NCBI GenBank assembly: GCA_023423975.1
Contig: JAFAEO010000055.1
Location: forward strand, 1 to 63,032
Reading direction: 5' to 3'
Length of the DNA stretch: 63,032 nucleotides
Origin: Pseudomonadota bacterium
Lineage (GTDB): Bacteria; Pseudomonadota; Gammaproteobacteria; Burkholderiales; Burkholderiaceae_B
Of the stretch, positions 16,800 through 26,360 are shown one piece after another. The position numbers and the translations under genes were made by a program. Each line of letters starts with the position of its first letter. Positions within the stretch are counted from its first letter, which is position 1. The notes under the pieces are model-generated. The model saw nothing but the letters and a program-made list of their open reading frames with translations. It made no database searches and was not told the origin of the DNA.

Positions 16800-18740
16800 A
16801 TGTCCGACCGTCGCCATATTGCTCCCCTGCCCGACACGCTGATCAGCCAGATCGCCGCCGGCGAGGTCATTGAACGCCCGGCCTCTGTTCTCAAGGAACT
16901 GCTGGAAAATGCACTGGATGCCGGCGCCCGCAGCATTGAAATCAGACTGGACGGCGGCGGCATTCGCCGCATTTGCATTACCGATGACGGTCACGGCATT
17001 CCCCAGGAAGAACTGCCGCTCGCATTGACCCGTCATGCGACCAGTAAAATCAACAGCCTGGGAGACCTGGAATCGGTCAGTTCCATGGGATTTCGTGGTG
17101 AGGCCCTGGCCTCTATCGCCTCGGTGGCACGCCTGACCCTCACCTCCCGAACCGAACACGATGATCATGCCTGGCAGATTGATGGCACGGCGCTGCAGAT
17201 CAGCCCGGCGGCCGGCAGTACAGGTACCACCATCGATGTGCGCCAGCTTTTTGACGCCGTTCCGGCCCGCCGCAAATTTTTGAAATCCGAACCAACCGAA
17301 CTGGGCCACTGCCTGACTGTCGCCGAACGCATAGCCCTGGCCAACCCGGCCATCGCCTTTCGCCTGTTTCATAATGGCAAGGCCTACAAGCAGTGGATGC
17401 CGGTAGATTTATTGCAACGCATACGGGATGTGCTGGGCAATGAATTTACCCAGGCCGGGCTCCCGGTAGATGCCCAATTGCCTGCTGCCGGACTGCGCGG
17501 CCTGATCACGCTGCCCAACGCTGCACGTGCCCGCGCCGATCGTCAGTATCTATATGTGAATGGTCGCTTTGTACGGGATCGCACCGTTACACACGCTGTA
17601 CGCACGGCCTATGCCGATGTCCTGCATGGCGACCGGCAACCGGCCTATGTGCTGTTCCTGGAAATCGACCCCACCGCGGTGGATGTGAACGTACATCCGG
17701 CCAAGCATGAAGTGCGCTTTCGGGACAGCGGCGCCATTCACCGTTTTGTGGGGCAGGTGCTCACGCAGGCCCTTGCGGGCGTCGGCGGCGAAGCGACTGC
17801 AGCCAATGCCCTGCCTGCCAGAATGCCAGCCGGTCTGGCGCCGGCCGAACAGGCCTCCTATATACAGAATTCAGAAAATGGACGTGCAGGCGACAACGCC
17901 ACGGACGGTCTACATCCCCGGGAGGCCATCAGAGTCACCCCGGGCTATCAGCCCTCCCTGCATTTGCACAGCACTTCACCGCAGTCATCCGAACACTGGA
18001 AACAGTTCTACTCCCCGCTGGCGCCTGCGCCACAACACCTGGACGAACCACAACACAGTCTTGCCATGCCCGGTACGGCTAGCGTCTTTCATCCTGCGAC
18101 TAACGGCAGTGCCAATGCCGGCAGCGGCCTGCCCGATACCGGCGACGAGGCCGACCCATATCCGCTGGGCATGGCGCTGGGGCAACTTCATGGCATCTAT
18201 ATCCTGGCCCAGAATGCGCGGGGACTGATCCTGGTCGACATGCATGCGGCACATGAGCGCGTGGTCTATGAACGCCTGAAGACGTTGCTCGACCAGCAGG
18301 CATTACCTCAGCAGGAACTGCTGGTTCCCTATGTGATTCATTGTTCCGAGCGCGATATCGCAGTGATGGAAAGCCACAGGGAACAACTGATCACGCTCGG
18401 CCTGACCATCAGCGCCACCGGCCCGCAGTCGCTGGCCGTGCGTTCGGTACCCAGCCTGCTGGCAGGCGGCGACATTGAATCGCTGGTTCTCAATGTTCTG
18501 AAGGAACTGGAGATGGTGGGCCACTCCGAACAACTCACAGGTCAGCGCAATGAACTGCTCTCGACCATGGCCTGCCACGGCTCGGTGCGCGCCAATCGCC
18601 GCCTGACCCTTGAAGAAATGAACGCGTTGTTGCGTCAGATGGAGCATACGGAGCGAGCCAACCAGTGTAATCACGGCCGCCCGACCTGGTTTCAATGGAG
18701 CATGAACGACCTGGATCGTCTGTTCATGCGCGGCCAGTGA
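16800..18740 (+). CDS. mutL: DNA mismatch repair protein MutL
   Basis: A 646-residue GHKL ATPase that links MutS mismatch recognition to downstream excision. The N-terminal ATPase shows DTLISQIAAGEVIERPASVL, ELLENALDAGA, DDGHGIP, and GFRGEALASI; the transducer domain ends near residue 320 with VDVNVHPAKHEVRF. After a long low-complexity linker, the C-terminal dimerisation domain includes LVDMHAAHERVVYERL and ends ACHGSVRANRRL. The ATG at 16800 is preferred over a TTG nine codons earlier. The C-terminus has no visible DQHAX2EX4E-type endonuclease motif: DMHAAHERVVYE is close and deserves comparison. Overlaps miaA. Confidence 0.94.
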   Translation: MSDRRHIAPLPDTLISQIAAGEVIERPASVLKELLENALDAGARSIEIRLDGGGIRRICITDDGHGIPQEELPLALTRHATSKINSLGDLESVSSMGFRGEALASIASVARLTLTSRTEHDDHAWQIDGTALQISPAAGSTGTTIDVRQLFDAVPARRKFLKSEPTELGHCLTVAERIALANPAIAFRLFHNGKAYKQWMPVDLLQRIRDVLGNEFTQAGLPVDAQLPAAGLRGLITLPNAARARADRQYLYVNGRFVRDRTVTHAVRTAYADVLHGDRQPAYVLFLEIDPTAVDVNVHPAKHEVRFRDSGAIHRFVGQVLTQALAGVGGEATAANALPARMPAGLAPAEQASYIQNSENGRAGDNATDGLHPREAIRVTPGYQPSLHLHSTSPQSSEHWKQFYSPLAPAPQHLDEPQHSLAMPGTASVFHPATNGSANAGSGLPDTGDEADPYPLGMALGQLHGIYILAQNARGLILVDMHAAHERVVYERLKTLLDQQALPQQELLVPYVIHCSERDIAVMESHREQLITLGLTISATGPQSLAVRSVPSLLAGGDIESLVLNVLKELEMVGHSEQLTGQRNELLSTMACHGSVRANRRLTLEEMNALLRQMEHTERANQCNHGRPTWFQWSMNDLDRLFMRGQ

Positions 18741-19669
18741 CGCAACCGGTATTGTGCCTGGCCGGCCCTACCGCATCGGGCAAGAGCGCCAGTGTGCTGG
18801 CATTGGCCCGGCGCTGGCCGATTGAAATCATCAATGTCGATTCAGCCACTATTTATACCGGCATGGATATTGGCACTGCCAAGCCCACGCCGCAGGAACA
18901 GGCGCAAACGCCCCAGCATCTACTGGATATCCGGGATCCGACCGAATCGTTTAGTGCTGCGCAGTTCGTGCAGGATGCCCAGTTGCTGATCGATCAAATA
19001 CGCGCTCGTGGCCGCATACCCGTACTGGCTGGCGGCACCATGATGTACTTCAATGCGCTGCGCCAGGGCTTGCATGCATTGCCGCAGGCAGACCCGGTCA
19101 TCCGCGCCGATATTGAGCAAATGGCAAAACAGCATGGCTGGCCGCATGTGCATGCGCTGTTGCGACACCATGATCCGGTCACGGCGGCCCGGCTTGCTCC
19201 CAATGACCGACAGCGGATCCAGCGCATGCTGGAAGTGTGCCTGATCACTGGCCAACCGTATTCTTCGCTGATTGCGGCTGAAGGCGAGCGCGCCAGTAAC
19301 GATACGTTTCATATGGTTAGCCTGGAGCCTTCGGCGCGCCTGCAGTTGCACGATCGCATTGCCTTGCGTTTTGACCAGATGCTGGCGCTGGGGCTGGTGG
19401 AGGAAGTGGCACAGCTGTGGCGCCGGGGCGATCTGCACGAGGATTTGCCGGCAATACGCTGCGTCGGCTATCGGCAGATCTGGCAACATCTTGCCGGCCA
19501 GAGCAGCCTGCAGAGCGCGCGGGAAAAAGCCATTGCCGCCACCAGACAACTAGCCAAGCGGCAGCTTACATGGTTGCGCGGCATGCCTGACCGTCAGGTC
19601 ATCGATTGCTTGCAGGCCGACGTGGCGGACCGCGTTATTGACGCCGCTGCGGCCATCTTGCCACGGTAA
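18737..19669 (+). CDS. miaA: tRNA dimethylallyltransferase MiaA
   Basis: Transfers a dimethylallyl group to A37 of UNN-decoding tRNAs. It has the P-loop GPTASGKSASVLAL near the N-terminus, the NVDSATIYTGMDIGTAKP substrate block, VLAGGTMMYFNAL and the C-terminal AIRCVGYRQIW and TRQLAKRQLTWLR motifs. I start at the GTG at 18737, which overlaps the mutL stop (GTGA) and gives about 310 residues, the normal family length. The ATG at 18695 would add 14 residues encoded inside mutL and cannot be excluded. Co-transcribed with mutL. Confidence 0.92.
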   Translation: MTQPVLCLAGPTASGKSASVLALARRWPIEIINVDSATIYTGMDIGTAKPTPQEQAQTPQHLLDIRDPTESFSAAQFVQDAQLLIDQIRARGRIPVLAGGTMMYFNALRQGLHALPQADPVIRADIEQMAKQHGWPHVHALLRHHDPVTAARLAPNDRQRIQRMLEVCLITGQPYSSLIAAEGERASNDTFHMVSLEPSARLQLHDRIALRFDQMLALGLVEEVAQLWRRGDLHEDLPAIRCVGYRQIWQHLAGQSSLQSAREKAIAATRQLAKRQLTWLRGMPDRQVIDCLQADVADRVIDAAAAILPR

Positions 19670-19733
19670 CCTGAGTAAAAGCGCATCCTCTTGAGCCAGA
19701 GACCATCGGGCCGACACGCCGACCCATAGCGCA

Positions 19734-20783
19734 TCAAACCACTACAGCCTGAGGCATGCCCTCTTCCTGGCGTACAATCTGGCCCAAATCGAAAACGGTT
19801 TCGCCCTGTTCCTGCAGGGTCGCCGTAATGGCCGCAGCCTGATCGGCGGCAACTACGATCACCATGCCAATACCGCAATTGAATACGCGATGCATTTCAG
19901 TGTCTGCAACCTGCCCTTCCTGCTGCAACCACTGGAACAGGGGCGGCAGGGTCCAGGCGGATTTTTCCATACGCGCGCTCAGGCCTTCCTGCAAAATGCG
20001 CGGAACGTTGTCAAGCAGACCGCCACCGGTAATATGTGCCAGGCCCTTGATTGCGGTGCCATGTTGGGCCAGTGCTGCCAGCACCTGTTTTACATAGATG
20101 CGGGTGGGCGCCATGACCACGTCAGCCAGTGGCTGGCCATGGAAATCATCATCCGGACGGGCGCCGGCACGATCCAGAATCTTGCGGATCAGCGAAAAAC
20201 CATTGGAATGCGCGCCGCTTGAGGCCAGGCCCAGGATACGATCGCCTTCAATAATGCTTTTGCCATTGATAATGGCCGATTTATCGACCGCGCCCACGGC
20301 GAAGCCGGCCAGATCATACTCGCCATCGGGATACATGCCCGGCATTTCAGCCGTTTCACCACCGATCAGGGCGCAACCGGACAACTCGCAGCCCTTGGCA
20401 ATACCACCCACGACCTGGGCAGCAGTGTCGACCGACAATTTGCCACAAGCGAAATAATCCAGGAAGAACAGCGGTTCTGCGCCCTGCACCAGGATATCGT
20501 TAACGCTCATGGCCACCAGGTCTATGCCTACTGTACTATGGCGGTTCCACTCAAAGGCCAGGCGCAGTTTGGTGCCAACACCGTCGGTTCCGGAAACCAG
20601 CACCGGCTCGCGAAATTTCTTCGGCACTTCAAACAACGCCCCAAAACCGCCAATACCCGCCATGACGCCTTCGCGCATGGTTTTGGCCGCCAGCGGCTTG
20701 ATCCGGTCAACCAGCGCATCCCCGGCGTCGATGTCTACCCCCGCATCGCGATACGTTAAGGAAGATTTGTTTGAATTTGTCAT
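19734..20783 (-). CDS. purM: Phosphoribosylformylglycinamidine cyclo-ligase PurM
   Basis: A 349-residue AIR synthetase, fifth step of purine biosynthesis. Family markers in order: SLTYRDAGVDIDAGDALV, GIGGFGALF, VSGTDGVGTKLRLAFE, DLVAMSVNDILVQGAEPLFF, GGETAEMPGMY, GLASSGAHSNGFSLIRKI and HITGGGLLDNVPRIL. Full length. It converges on miaA with a 64-bp gap that has no obvious terminator, and diverges from the AI-2E family permease about 60 bp away, so both promoters lie in a short shared region. Confidence 0.95.
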   Translation of the reverse strand: MTNSNKSSLTYRDAGVDIDAGDALVDRIKPLAAKTMREGVMAGIGGFGALFEVPKKFREPVLVSGTDGVGTKLRLAFEWNRHSTVGIDLVAMSVNDILVQGAEPLFFLDYFACGKLSVDTAAQVVGGIAKGCELSGCALIGGETAEMPGMYPDGEYDLAGFAVGAVDKSAIINGKSIIEGDRILGLASSGAHSNGFSLIRKILDRAGARPDDDFHGQPLADVVMAPTRIYVKQVLAALAQHGTAIKGLAHITGGGLLDNVPRILQEGLSARMEKSAWTLPPLFQWLQQEGQVADTEMHRVFNCGIGMVIVVAADQAAAITATLQEQGETVFDLGQIVRQEEGMPQAVVV

Positions 20784-20843
20784 GAGCAGGCTGCCTAAAT
20801 ATGTAAAATGTCAATTAATCGAACAGGAAGGCCTTATTTTACG

Positions 20844-21908
20844 ATGAACGAATATATTTTGCGCCGGAAACAGACCCTTCTCTGGTCAGGAGTCGGCCTG
20901 GTACTACTCGTTGTCCTGTATGTCCTGTCGCCTGTATTGACGCCATTCATGCTTGGCATGGCGCTGGCCTACATTCTGGTGCCGGGCGTCAACATGCTTG
21001 TCGCCCTCAAATTACCACGCTGGCTGGCCGTCGGCATCATGTTTTTTCTGTTGTTTGCCGTCATCCTGGGGGTGCTGCTGATTGTCATCCCATTGGTGCG
21101 CAAGGAAGTGGGGCTGGCCATTGAACAGTTGCCCGGCTGGGTTGCGCAGTACAATATCAACCTGGCGCCCCGCCTGAATCAGCTGTTTGGCGTATCGGCC
21201 GAAATCGACATCCTCAAGATCAGGGAAGTGTTGCAGGATGCCATTACCGGCACCGACAGCCTGACAACAACCATTATCACCTACGCCAAGTCCAGTGGAT
21301 CGGCAGTGATTTTCTTTTTCGTAAACCTGCTGATCACGCCCGTGGTGCTGGTTTATCTGCTGTTTGACTGGGACAAGTTCATTCTGTCTATCCGTGAAGT
21401 CATTCCGCGACGCTATCTGGATGGTACCCTTAGCGTATTTCGCGATATTGATCGCCTGTTATCCAGCTTTTTGCGCGGCCAGATTCTGGTCATGCTGATC
21501 CTGGCCGTCTACTATAGTGTCGGCCTGTCATTGGCAGGGTTCGAAAGTGCGATTCCGATCGGGGTATTAACCGGCATGCTGGTGTTCATTCCCTATCTGG
21601 GTGTCACCTTCGGCCTGTTGCTGGCCATTCTGTCGGCACTGTTGCAGTTTGACAATTATTATGGCCTGATTTCCGTGGCCATCGTCTATGGCCTCGGGCA
21701 GATCCTGGAAGGCATGGTGCTGACGCCCAAAATCATGGGCGAACGTATCGGCCTGCACCCATTGGTCATTATTTTTGCACTGTTCGTTTTCGGACAGATT
21801 TTCGGTTTCTTCGGGGTGCTGATGGCCCTGCCCATCAGCGCCGCCCTGTCGGTGCTGATCCGCCGTGTATACGGCCAGTATCGTCGCAGTGATTTTTATA
21901 AGACATGA
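20844..21908 (+). CDS. AI-2E family (PerM) inner-membrane transporter
   Basis: A 354-residue protein with about eight membrane helices and the AI-2E/PerM family pattern: an N-terminal helix pair (VLSPVLTPFMLGMALAYIL), a soluble amphipathic region at about 100-150, and the conserved C-terminal stretch FIPYLGVTFGLLLAI ... LGQILEGMVLTPKIMGERIGL HP (read without the gap). Some relatives export autoinducer-2, others are Na+/H+ antiporters; the specific role is unknown. I start at the ATG at 20844, 12 nt after an AGGAAGG. Its stop overlaps the start of hda (ATGA). Confidence 0.85.
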   Translation: MNEYILRRKQTLLWSGVGLVLLVVLYVLSPVLTPFMLGMALAYILVPGVNMLVALKLPRWLAVGIMFFLLFAVILGVLLIVIPLVRKEVGLAIEQLPGWVAQYNINLAPRLNQLFGVSAEIDILKIREVLQDAITGTDSLTTTIITYAKSSGSAVIFFFVNLLITPVVLVYLLFDWDKFILSIREVIPRRYLDGTLSVFRDIDRLLSSFLRGQILVMLILAVYYSVGLSLAGFESAIPIGVLTGMLVFIPYLGVTFGLLLAILSALLQFDNYYGLISVAIVYGLGQILEGMVLTPKIMGERIGLHPLVIIFALFVFGQIFGFFGVLMALPISAALSVLIRRVYGQYRRSDFYKT

Positions 21909-22579
21909 AAGAACAACTTATCCTGGACGTCCTGCCTGTCGTGCCGCCCCGTTTCGACAATTTCGTGACGGGCCGCAATAGCGAAACAGTCAGCCGCCTG
22001 CTTGGCGTCACAGCCGGACAGAGCATCTATCTTTGGGGCGAACACGGCAGCGGCAAAACCCATTTGCTGCGCGCTGCCACGCGCCGACACGGCCTTTATC
22101 TGAATACGGAAACCGATATTCTGCCAGACCCGGGTGAACCTGTTCCGCCCGGAAGCATCATCGCAGTGGACGACGTACAGAATCTCTCCGAGGCACAGGC
22201 GGCGGCCCTGTTCGGCCTGTTCAATCTATGGAAGACCAGCCAGCATACGCCCGAGGCCTTTACCCTGCTTGCCAGTGGCCCGTGCGCTGTGCGCCAGTTG
22301 GAAGTACGCGAAGATCTGCGCACGCGCCTTGCCTGGGACCTGGTTTATCGTCTTGAGACCCTGACCGACGATGAACGCCGCAGCGCGCTGCTGCAACGGG
22401 CATCGGACAAAGGCATTCCGCTTAGCGCCGAGGTGACCAACTGGATGTTCAACTATTACGCCCGTGATATGAGTGCCTTGTCATCACTGCTTGACGCCCT
22501 TGATCGCTATTCGCTTGCTGAAAAGCGATCAATCACCGTTCCCTTGTTAAAATCCTACCTTCAATCCAGACATTCCTGA
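21905..22579 (+). CDS. hda: DnaA regulatory inactivator Hda
   Basis: A 224-residue DnaA-related AAA+ protein that with the beta clamp promotes hydrolysis of DnaA-bound ATP. The start MKEQLILDVLPVVPPRFDNF includes a QLILD-type sequence close to the N-terminal clamp-binding motif of Hda. Walker A is GEHGSGKTHLL, Walker B region IIAVDDVQNL, sensor and arginine-finger region EVREDLRTRLAWDLVYRLE, and the lid helix SLLDALDRYSLAEKR. It lacks the DNA-binding domain IV of DnaA, as expected. Translationally coupled to the AI-2E permease gene. Confidence 0.92.
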   Translation: MKEQLILDVLPVVPPRFDNFVTGRNSETVSRLLGVTAGQSIYLWGEHGSGKTHLLRAATRRHGLYLNTETDILPDPGEPVPPGSIIAVDDVQNLSEAQAAALFGLFNLWKTSQHTPEAFTLLASGPCAVRQLEVREDLRTRLAWDLVYRLETLTDDERRSALLQRASDKGIPLSAEVTNWMFNYYARDMSALSSLLDALDRYSLAEKRSITVPLLKSYLQSRHS

Positions 22580-22598
22580 AAAACACATCTATTAGACT

Positions 22599-23279
22599 AT
22601 GACGCAACGACTCGCCCTGTTTGACCTTGACCATACCCTGCTGCCAATCGATACTGATCGACACTGGGTAGATTTCCTGGCCCGCAATGGCTGGGGCGGC
22701 GATCCCAAGGTCGTGCAGGCCAAAAACCATGAACTCATGGAAAAATACACTGCGGGCACGCTGAAAATAGAAGAATCGGTCGAATTCATGCTGAGTTTTC
22801 TGAACCTGCATACGCCGTATGAACTGGCGCGCTTTCACGAACAGTACATGCACGAAGTGGTCAGGCCCGCCATGCAGGACAAGGCGGTGGCCCTGGTGGC
22901 AAAACATCTGGAACAGGGCGACCTGTGTTGCCTGGTATCGGCAACCAATGAATTTGTCATCGCGCCGGTTGCCCGTGCCTTTGGCATTCCGCATGTCATC
23001 GGTACGGTTCCGGAATACAAAAACGGCCGCTACACCGGCAAGGTTGTCGGCACGCCCAGTTATCAGGACGGCAAGGTCACCCGCGTCAATGAATGGCTGG
23101 GCAGCATGGGTCTGACGCTTGAACAATTTACCGAGAGCTGGTTCTATAGCGACTCCCAGAACGATATCCCGCTACTTGAAGCGGTGACCCATCCGGTTGC
23201 AACCAACCCGGTGCCGCCGCTACGTGAACTGGCAAATAAAAAAGGCTGGCCGGTGCTGGATCTATTTCCTTTGCAATAA
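22599..23279 (+). CDS. HAD-IB family phosphatase (SerB-like hydrolase)
   Basis: A 226-residue haloacid-dehalogenase-superfamily enzyme. Motif I is LALFDLDHTLLPIDTD with the nucleophile and acid Asp, motif II is CLVSATNEFV, and motif III/IV is the ESWFYSDSQNDIPLLEAV segment. The four-helix cap between motifs I and II places it in subfamily IB. In related genomes this gene sits between hda and pcnB and is often annotated as a HAD-IB hydrolase; the substrate is uncertain (phosphoserine, histidinol phosphate or others are possible). Confidence 0.85.
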   Translation: MTQRLALFDLDHTLLPIDTDRHWVDFLARNGWGGDPKVVQAKNHELMEKYTAGTLKIEESVEFMLSFLNLHTPYELARFHEQYMHEVVRPAMQDKAVALVAKHLEQGDLCCLVSATNEFVIAPVARAFGIPHVIGTVPEYKNGRYTGKVVGTPSYQDGKVTRVNEWLGSMGLTLEQFTESWFYSDSQNDIPLLEAVTHPVATNPVPPLRELANKKGWPVLDLFPLQ

Positions 23280-23302
23280 CAGGGACCAACAAAAACAATC
23301 AC

Positions 23303-24712
23303 ATGATCAAAAATACCATTCGCACATTCGTCAGCCGGCTTTTTGCCGCGCCCATCCTGAAAGATAAACACCGGGTCTACTCCCACGAGCAGCACAAGAT
23401 TGACCGACGCCTGGTCTCGCGCAACGCCATCAAGGTGTGCGAAGTGCTGCAGCAAAAGGGCTACGATGCATTTATCGTTGGCGGTGCAGTGCGCGACCTG
23501 GTCCTGGGTTACGAGCCCAAGGATTTTGACGTTGCCACCAGCGCCACGCCCGAAGAAATCCGCCCGCTGTTCCGGCGTGCCCGCATCATTGGCAGGCGTT
23601 TCCAGCTGGTGCACGTTGTCTTCGGCCAGGAAATCATCGAGACTTCCACATTCCGCGCCCCCTCGCAAGGAGACCAGCATACCGATGCTGACGGCCGTAT
23701 CCTGAATGACAACGTGTTCGGTACGCAGCAGGAGGACGCTGCCAGGCGTGATTTCACGCTCAACGCCCTCTATTACGACCCGGTCAAGGAAACAGTCATT
23801 GATTATCATAACGGTGTGGCTGATCTGAAAAATCATCTGGTGCGCATGATCGGCGACCCGGAAAAGCGTTTTCGCGAAGATCCGGTGCGGATGTTGCGCG
23901 CCGTTCGCTTTGCCTCCAAACTGAATGGCACGATCGAACCGGCAACGCAGGCCCCGATTCGCAATCTGGCCGGACTGATCAAAAATGTGCCTGACTCGCG
24001 CCTGTTTGATGAGACGCTCAAGCTGCTGACCTGTGGTAATGCAATTGTCGCGCTGGAACAATTGCGCAAGGAAGGACTGCACGAAAACGTGCTACCGCTG
24101 ATCGATCAGGTGCTCAGGCAACCCGGCGGCGAACAATTCGTACAATTAACGCTGGAGCGCACCGATCATCGGGTTCGTTCCGGCAAATCGGTCAGCCCGA
24201 GCTTTCTGTTTGCAGCACTGCTGTGGCGACTGGTCGATATTAACTGGAAGAAAAACCTGGAGCGCAAGGAACATCCGATACCCGCGCTAAGCCAGGCGGC
24301 CGATCTGGTGATCGACACCCATATCAGTAAAATGGCCATCCAGCGTCGGCACACTGCAGACATGCGGGAGATCTGGTTTATGCAGCCCCGCTTTGAACGC
24401 CGCATACCCAAACAAATTTGGCGCATGACAGAGCAACCGCGCTTTCGCGCTGCGTGTGATTTCCTGCAGTTGCGTGCTGCCTGCAATGAATTTGACAGCG
24501 TGCTTGCGCAATGGTGGATGGATCTGGCCGATGCCAATCCTGGAGATCGTGCGCAAATGATTGAAGCGCTTACTGCCGAACAACAGGCGGCCGGGCCAGC
24601 GACCACCCCACGCAAGCGGCGCAAACGGCGCAGCAATGCGAGCAAAGGAAACGCAACCAGCGGCGATAGTTCCGCCGGGAACACAAGCTCAAGCCGCCCC
24701 GCGGCTTCATAG
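23303..24712 (+). CDS. pcnB: Poly(A) polymerase I PcnB
   Basis: A 469-residue class II nucleotidyltransferase that adds 3' poly(A) tails and so destabilises RNA. The nucleotidyltransferase core is FIVGGAVRDLVLGYEPKDFD, with the catalytic Asp residues, then RRARIIGRRFQLVHVVFG, RRDFTLNALYYDP and RFREDPVRMLRAVRFASKL. The C-terminal end is a basic, low-complexity tail (RKRRKRRSNASKGN and a Ser/Gly-rich end), typical of PcnB in this group and likely RNA-contacting. Preceded by the HAD phosphatase, followed 4 bp later by folK. Confidence 0.93.
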   Translation: MIKNTIRTFVSRLFAAPILKDKHRVYSHEQHKIDRRLVSRNAIKVCEVLQQKGYDAFIVGGAVRDLVLGYEPKDFDVATSATPEEIRPLFRRARIIGRRFQLVHVVFGQEIIETSTFRAPSQGDQHTDADGRILNDNVFGTQQEDAARRDFTLNALYYDPVKETVIDYHNGVADLKNHLVRMIGDPEKRFREDPVRMLRAVRFASKLNGTIEPATQAPIRNLAGLIKNVPDSRLFDETLKLLTCGNAIVALEQLRKEGLHENVLPLIDQVLRQPGGEQFVQLTLERTDHRVRSGKSVSPSFLFAALLWRLVDINWKKNLERKEHPIPALSQAADLVIDTHISKMAIQRRHTADMREIWFMQPRFERRIPKQIWRMTEQPRFRAACDFLQLRAACNEFDSVLAQWWMDLADANPGDRAQMIEALTAEQQAAGPATTPRKRRKRRSNASKGNATSGDSSAGNTSSSRPAAS

Positions 24713-24716
24713 CCCC

Positions 24717-25211
24717 GTGCACAGCGCCTATATTGGCCTGGGATCGAACCTGGGTGAAAGTGAAGACACATTGTATCGGGCACTGGACGATATTGCCGCC
24801 CTGCCCCATACTGTTTTGCATCAGGTTTCCGACCTGTACCGCACGGCCCCGATAGATTCTTCGGGTCCCGACTACATCAACGCCGTGGCCAGGGTAGCCA
24901 CCAAGTTATCTGCACCGGACCTGCTGCAGGCACTGCAGACCATTGAACTGAACCATGGCAGGGCACGCCCCTATCGCAATGCGCCTCGCACGCTGGACCT
25001 GGATATCCTGACCTATGACGACCTGGTACAGGACACCACGCAATTGATTTTGCCGCACCCGCGCATGCACCTGCGCGCGTTTGTGCTGCGCCCGTTGCTG
25101 GATATTGCACCTGACATTGTGTTGCATGAACGGCCCATCAGCCAGTGGCTGGCTGAATGCGACGCGCAGCCGATAGCCCTGTATCGCCGTTACACGGATC
25201 GGCCAGAGTGA
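24717..25211 (+). CDS. folK: Dihydropterin pyrophosphokinase FolK
   Basis: Transfers pyrophosphate from ATP to 6-hydroxymethyl-dihydropterin in folate synthesis. The family signature is present: AYIGLGSNLGESEDTL at the start, DLYRTAPIDSSGPDYINAVA, and the PRTLDLDILTYDD metal-binding block followed by LPHPRMHLRAFVLRPL. I start at the GTG at 24717, four bases after the pcnB stop, giving 164 residues, the usual length. The frame is open further upstream into pcnB, but that part encodes a shadow of the pcnB tail. It is convergent with the ABC transporter operon. Confidence 0.9.
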   Translation: MHSAYIGLGSNLGESEDTLYRALDDIAALPHTVLHQVSDLYRTAPIDSSGPDYINAVARVATKLSAPDLLQALQTIELNHGRARPYRNAPRTLDLDILTYDDLVQDTTQLILPHPRMHLRAFVLRPLLDIAPDIVLHERPISQWLAECDAQPIALYRRYTDRPE

Positions 25212-25388
25212 CGCGCAGATTGAGGCGTGGTCCCCGCCCGACGCAATCGTGTGAACACGTAATCGAACAATCATAAAACCATACAATCCGCTCGACCCCG
25301 CGTACCTTATACGGGCAACTGCGGCGACCATACTGCAGCGATCTTACCTGCAAAACAACCACAGGCCCTTGCACGCAGCCACAGCGGC

Positions 25389-26360
25389 TTATACAAACTG
25401 CTCGGCCAGATGACAGGCAACCTGCCGACCATCCACTTCGCGTAATAGCGGCTCCTGATCACTGCACAGTGCGATCGCATGCGGACAACGTTTATGAAAA
25501 GTGCACCCCGATGGAGGATTCAACGGCGACGGCAATTCACCTTCAATCTTGATTTTCACGGTCCGTTTTTCCGGATAGATAGAAGGTGTTGCCGACAGCA
25601 GCGCCTGCGTGTATGGATGCAAGGGCTTTTCATACAAGGTCTGTTTCGGCCCGCTTTCTGCAACCCGCCCCAGATACATCACCATGACCTCGTCAGCGAC
25701 ATGCTCTACCACCGACAGATTGTGGGAAATGAATACATATGACGTATGCAATTGATCCTGCAAATCAAGGAAAAGATTGAGCACCTGCGCCTGAATGGAT
25801 ACATCCAGTGCCGAAGTGGGTTCATCGGCCACGACGATACTGGGACGCAGCATCATGGCGCGGGCAATAGCCACACGCTGGCGCTGACCACCAGAGAACA
25901 TATGCGGGTAACGATAATAGTGCTCGGGGCGCAAGCCGACACGCTGCATCATGTCACGCACGCGTTCCTTGCGTTCGGCGCCTTTCAGGCTGGTGTTGAT
26001 AATCAGCGGCTCTTCCAGCTGATCGCCAATCTTGCGGCGCGGGTTCAGCGAACCATAGGGATTCTGAAACACCATTTGCACCTTGCTGCGCAAGGCCTTG
26101 ATCTGAGAAGACGATCCGGCATCTACCTGATCCCCGTCGAGCCACAATGTCCCGGCGGTCGGTGCCTCAATCATGGTGATCTGCCGCGCCAGCGTCGATT
26201 TGCCGCAACCGGATTCGCCCACCACCGCCAGGGTTTTACCCCGCTGCAATGAAAGCGACACGCCATTGAGCGCCTTGAGCGTGGCACGCGGTTTCATAAA
26301 CCCTTGCGACACATCATAATAGCGCGTCAGGTTTTCTGTTTTCAATACGATATCATTCAT
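25389..26360 (-). CDS. dppF: Dipeptide-type ABC transporter ATP-binding protein (DppF-like)
   Basis: A 323-residue ATPase of the oligopeptide/dipeptide importer family. Walker A is GESGCGKSTLA, the Q-loop follows in VQMVFQNPYGSLNPRR, the ABC signature is FSGGQRQRVAIARAM, Walker B IVVADEPTSALDVS and the H-loop YVFISHNLSVV. The C-terminal oligopeptide extension has a Cys pattern (SGCTFHKRCPHAIALC) typical of DppD/F and OppD/F. It is the last gene of the minus-strand transporter operon and overlaps dppD by 4 bp. Confidence 0.92.
   Translation of the reverse strand: MNDIVLKTENLTRYYDVSQGFMKPRATLKALNGVSLSLQRGKTLAVVGESGCGKSTLARQITMIEAPTAGTLWLDGDQVDAGSSSQIKALRSKVQMVFQNPYGSLNPRRKIGDQLEEPLIINTSLKGAERKERVRDMMQRVGLRPEHYYRYPHMFSGGQRQRVAIARAMMLRPSIVVADEPTSALDVSIQAQVLNLFLDLQDQLHTSYVFISHNLSVVEHVADEVMVMYLGRVAESGPKQTLYEKPLHPYTQALLSATPSIYPEKRTVKIKIEGELPSPLNPPSGCTFHKRCPHAIALCSDQEPLLREVDGRQVACHLAEQFV

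Noticed and set aside
18100..18740. MutL C-terminus as a possible endonuclease-type MutL
   Set aside because: The DMHAAHERVVYE stretch resembles the DQHAxxE motif only partly and is also found in MutL proteins without endonuclease activity; without an alignment I do not claim it.
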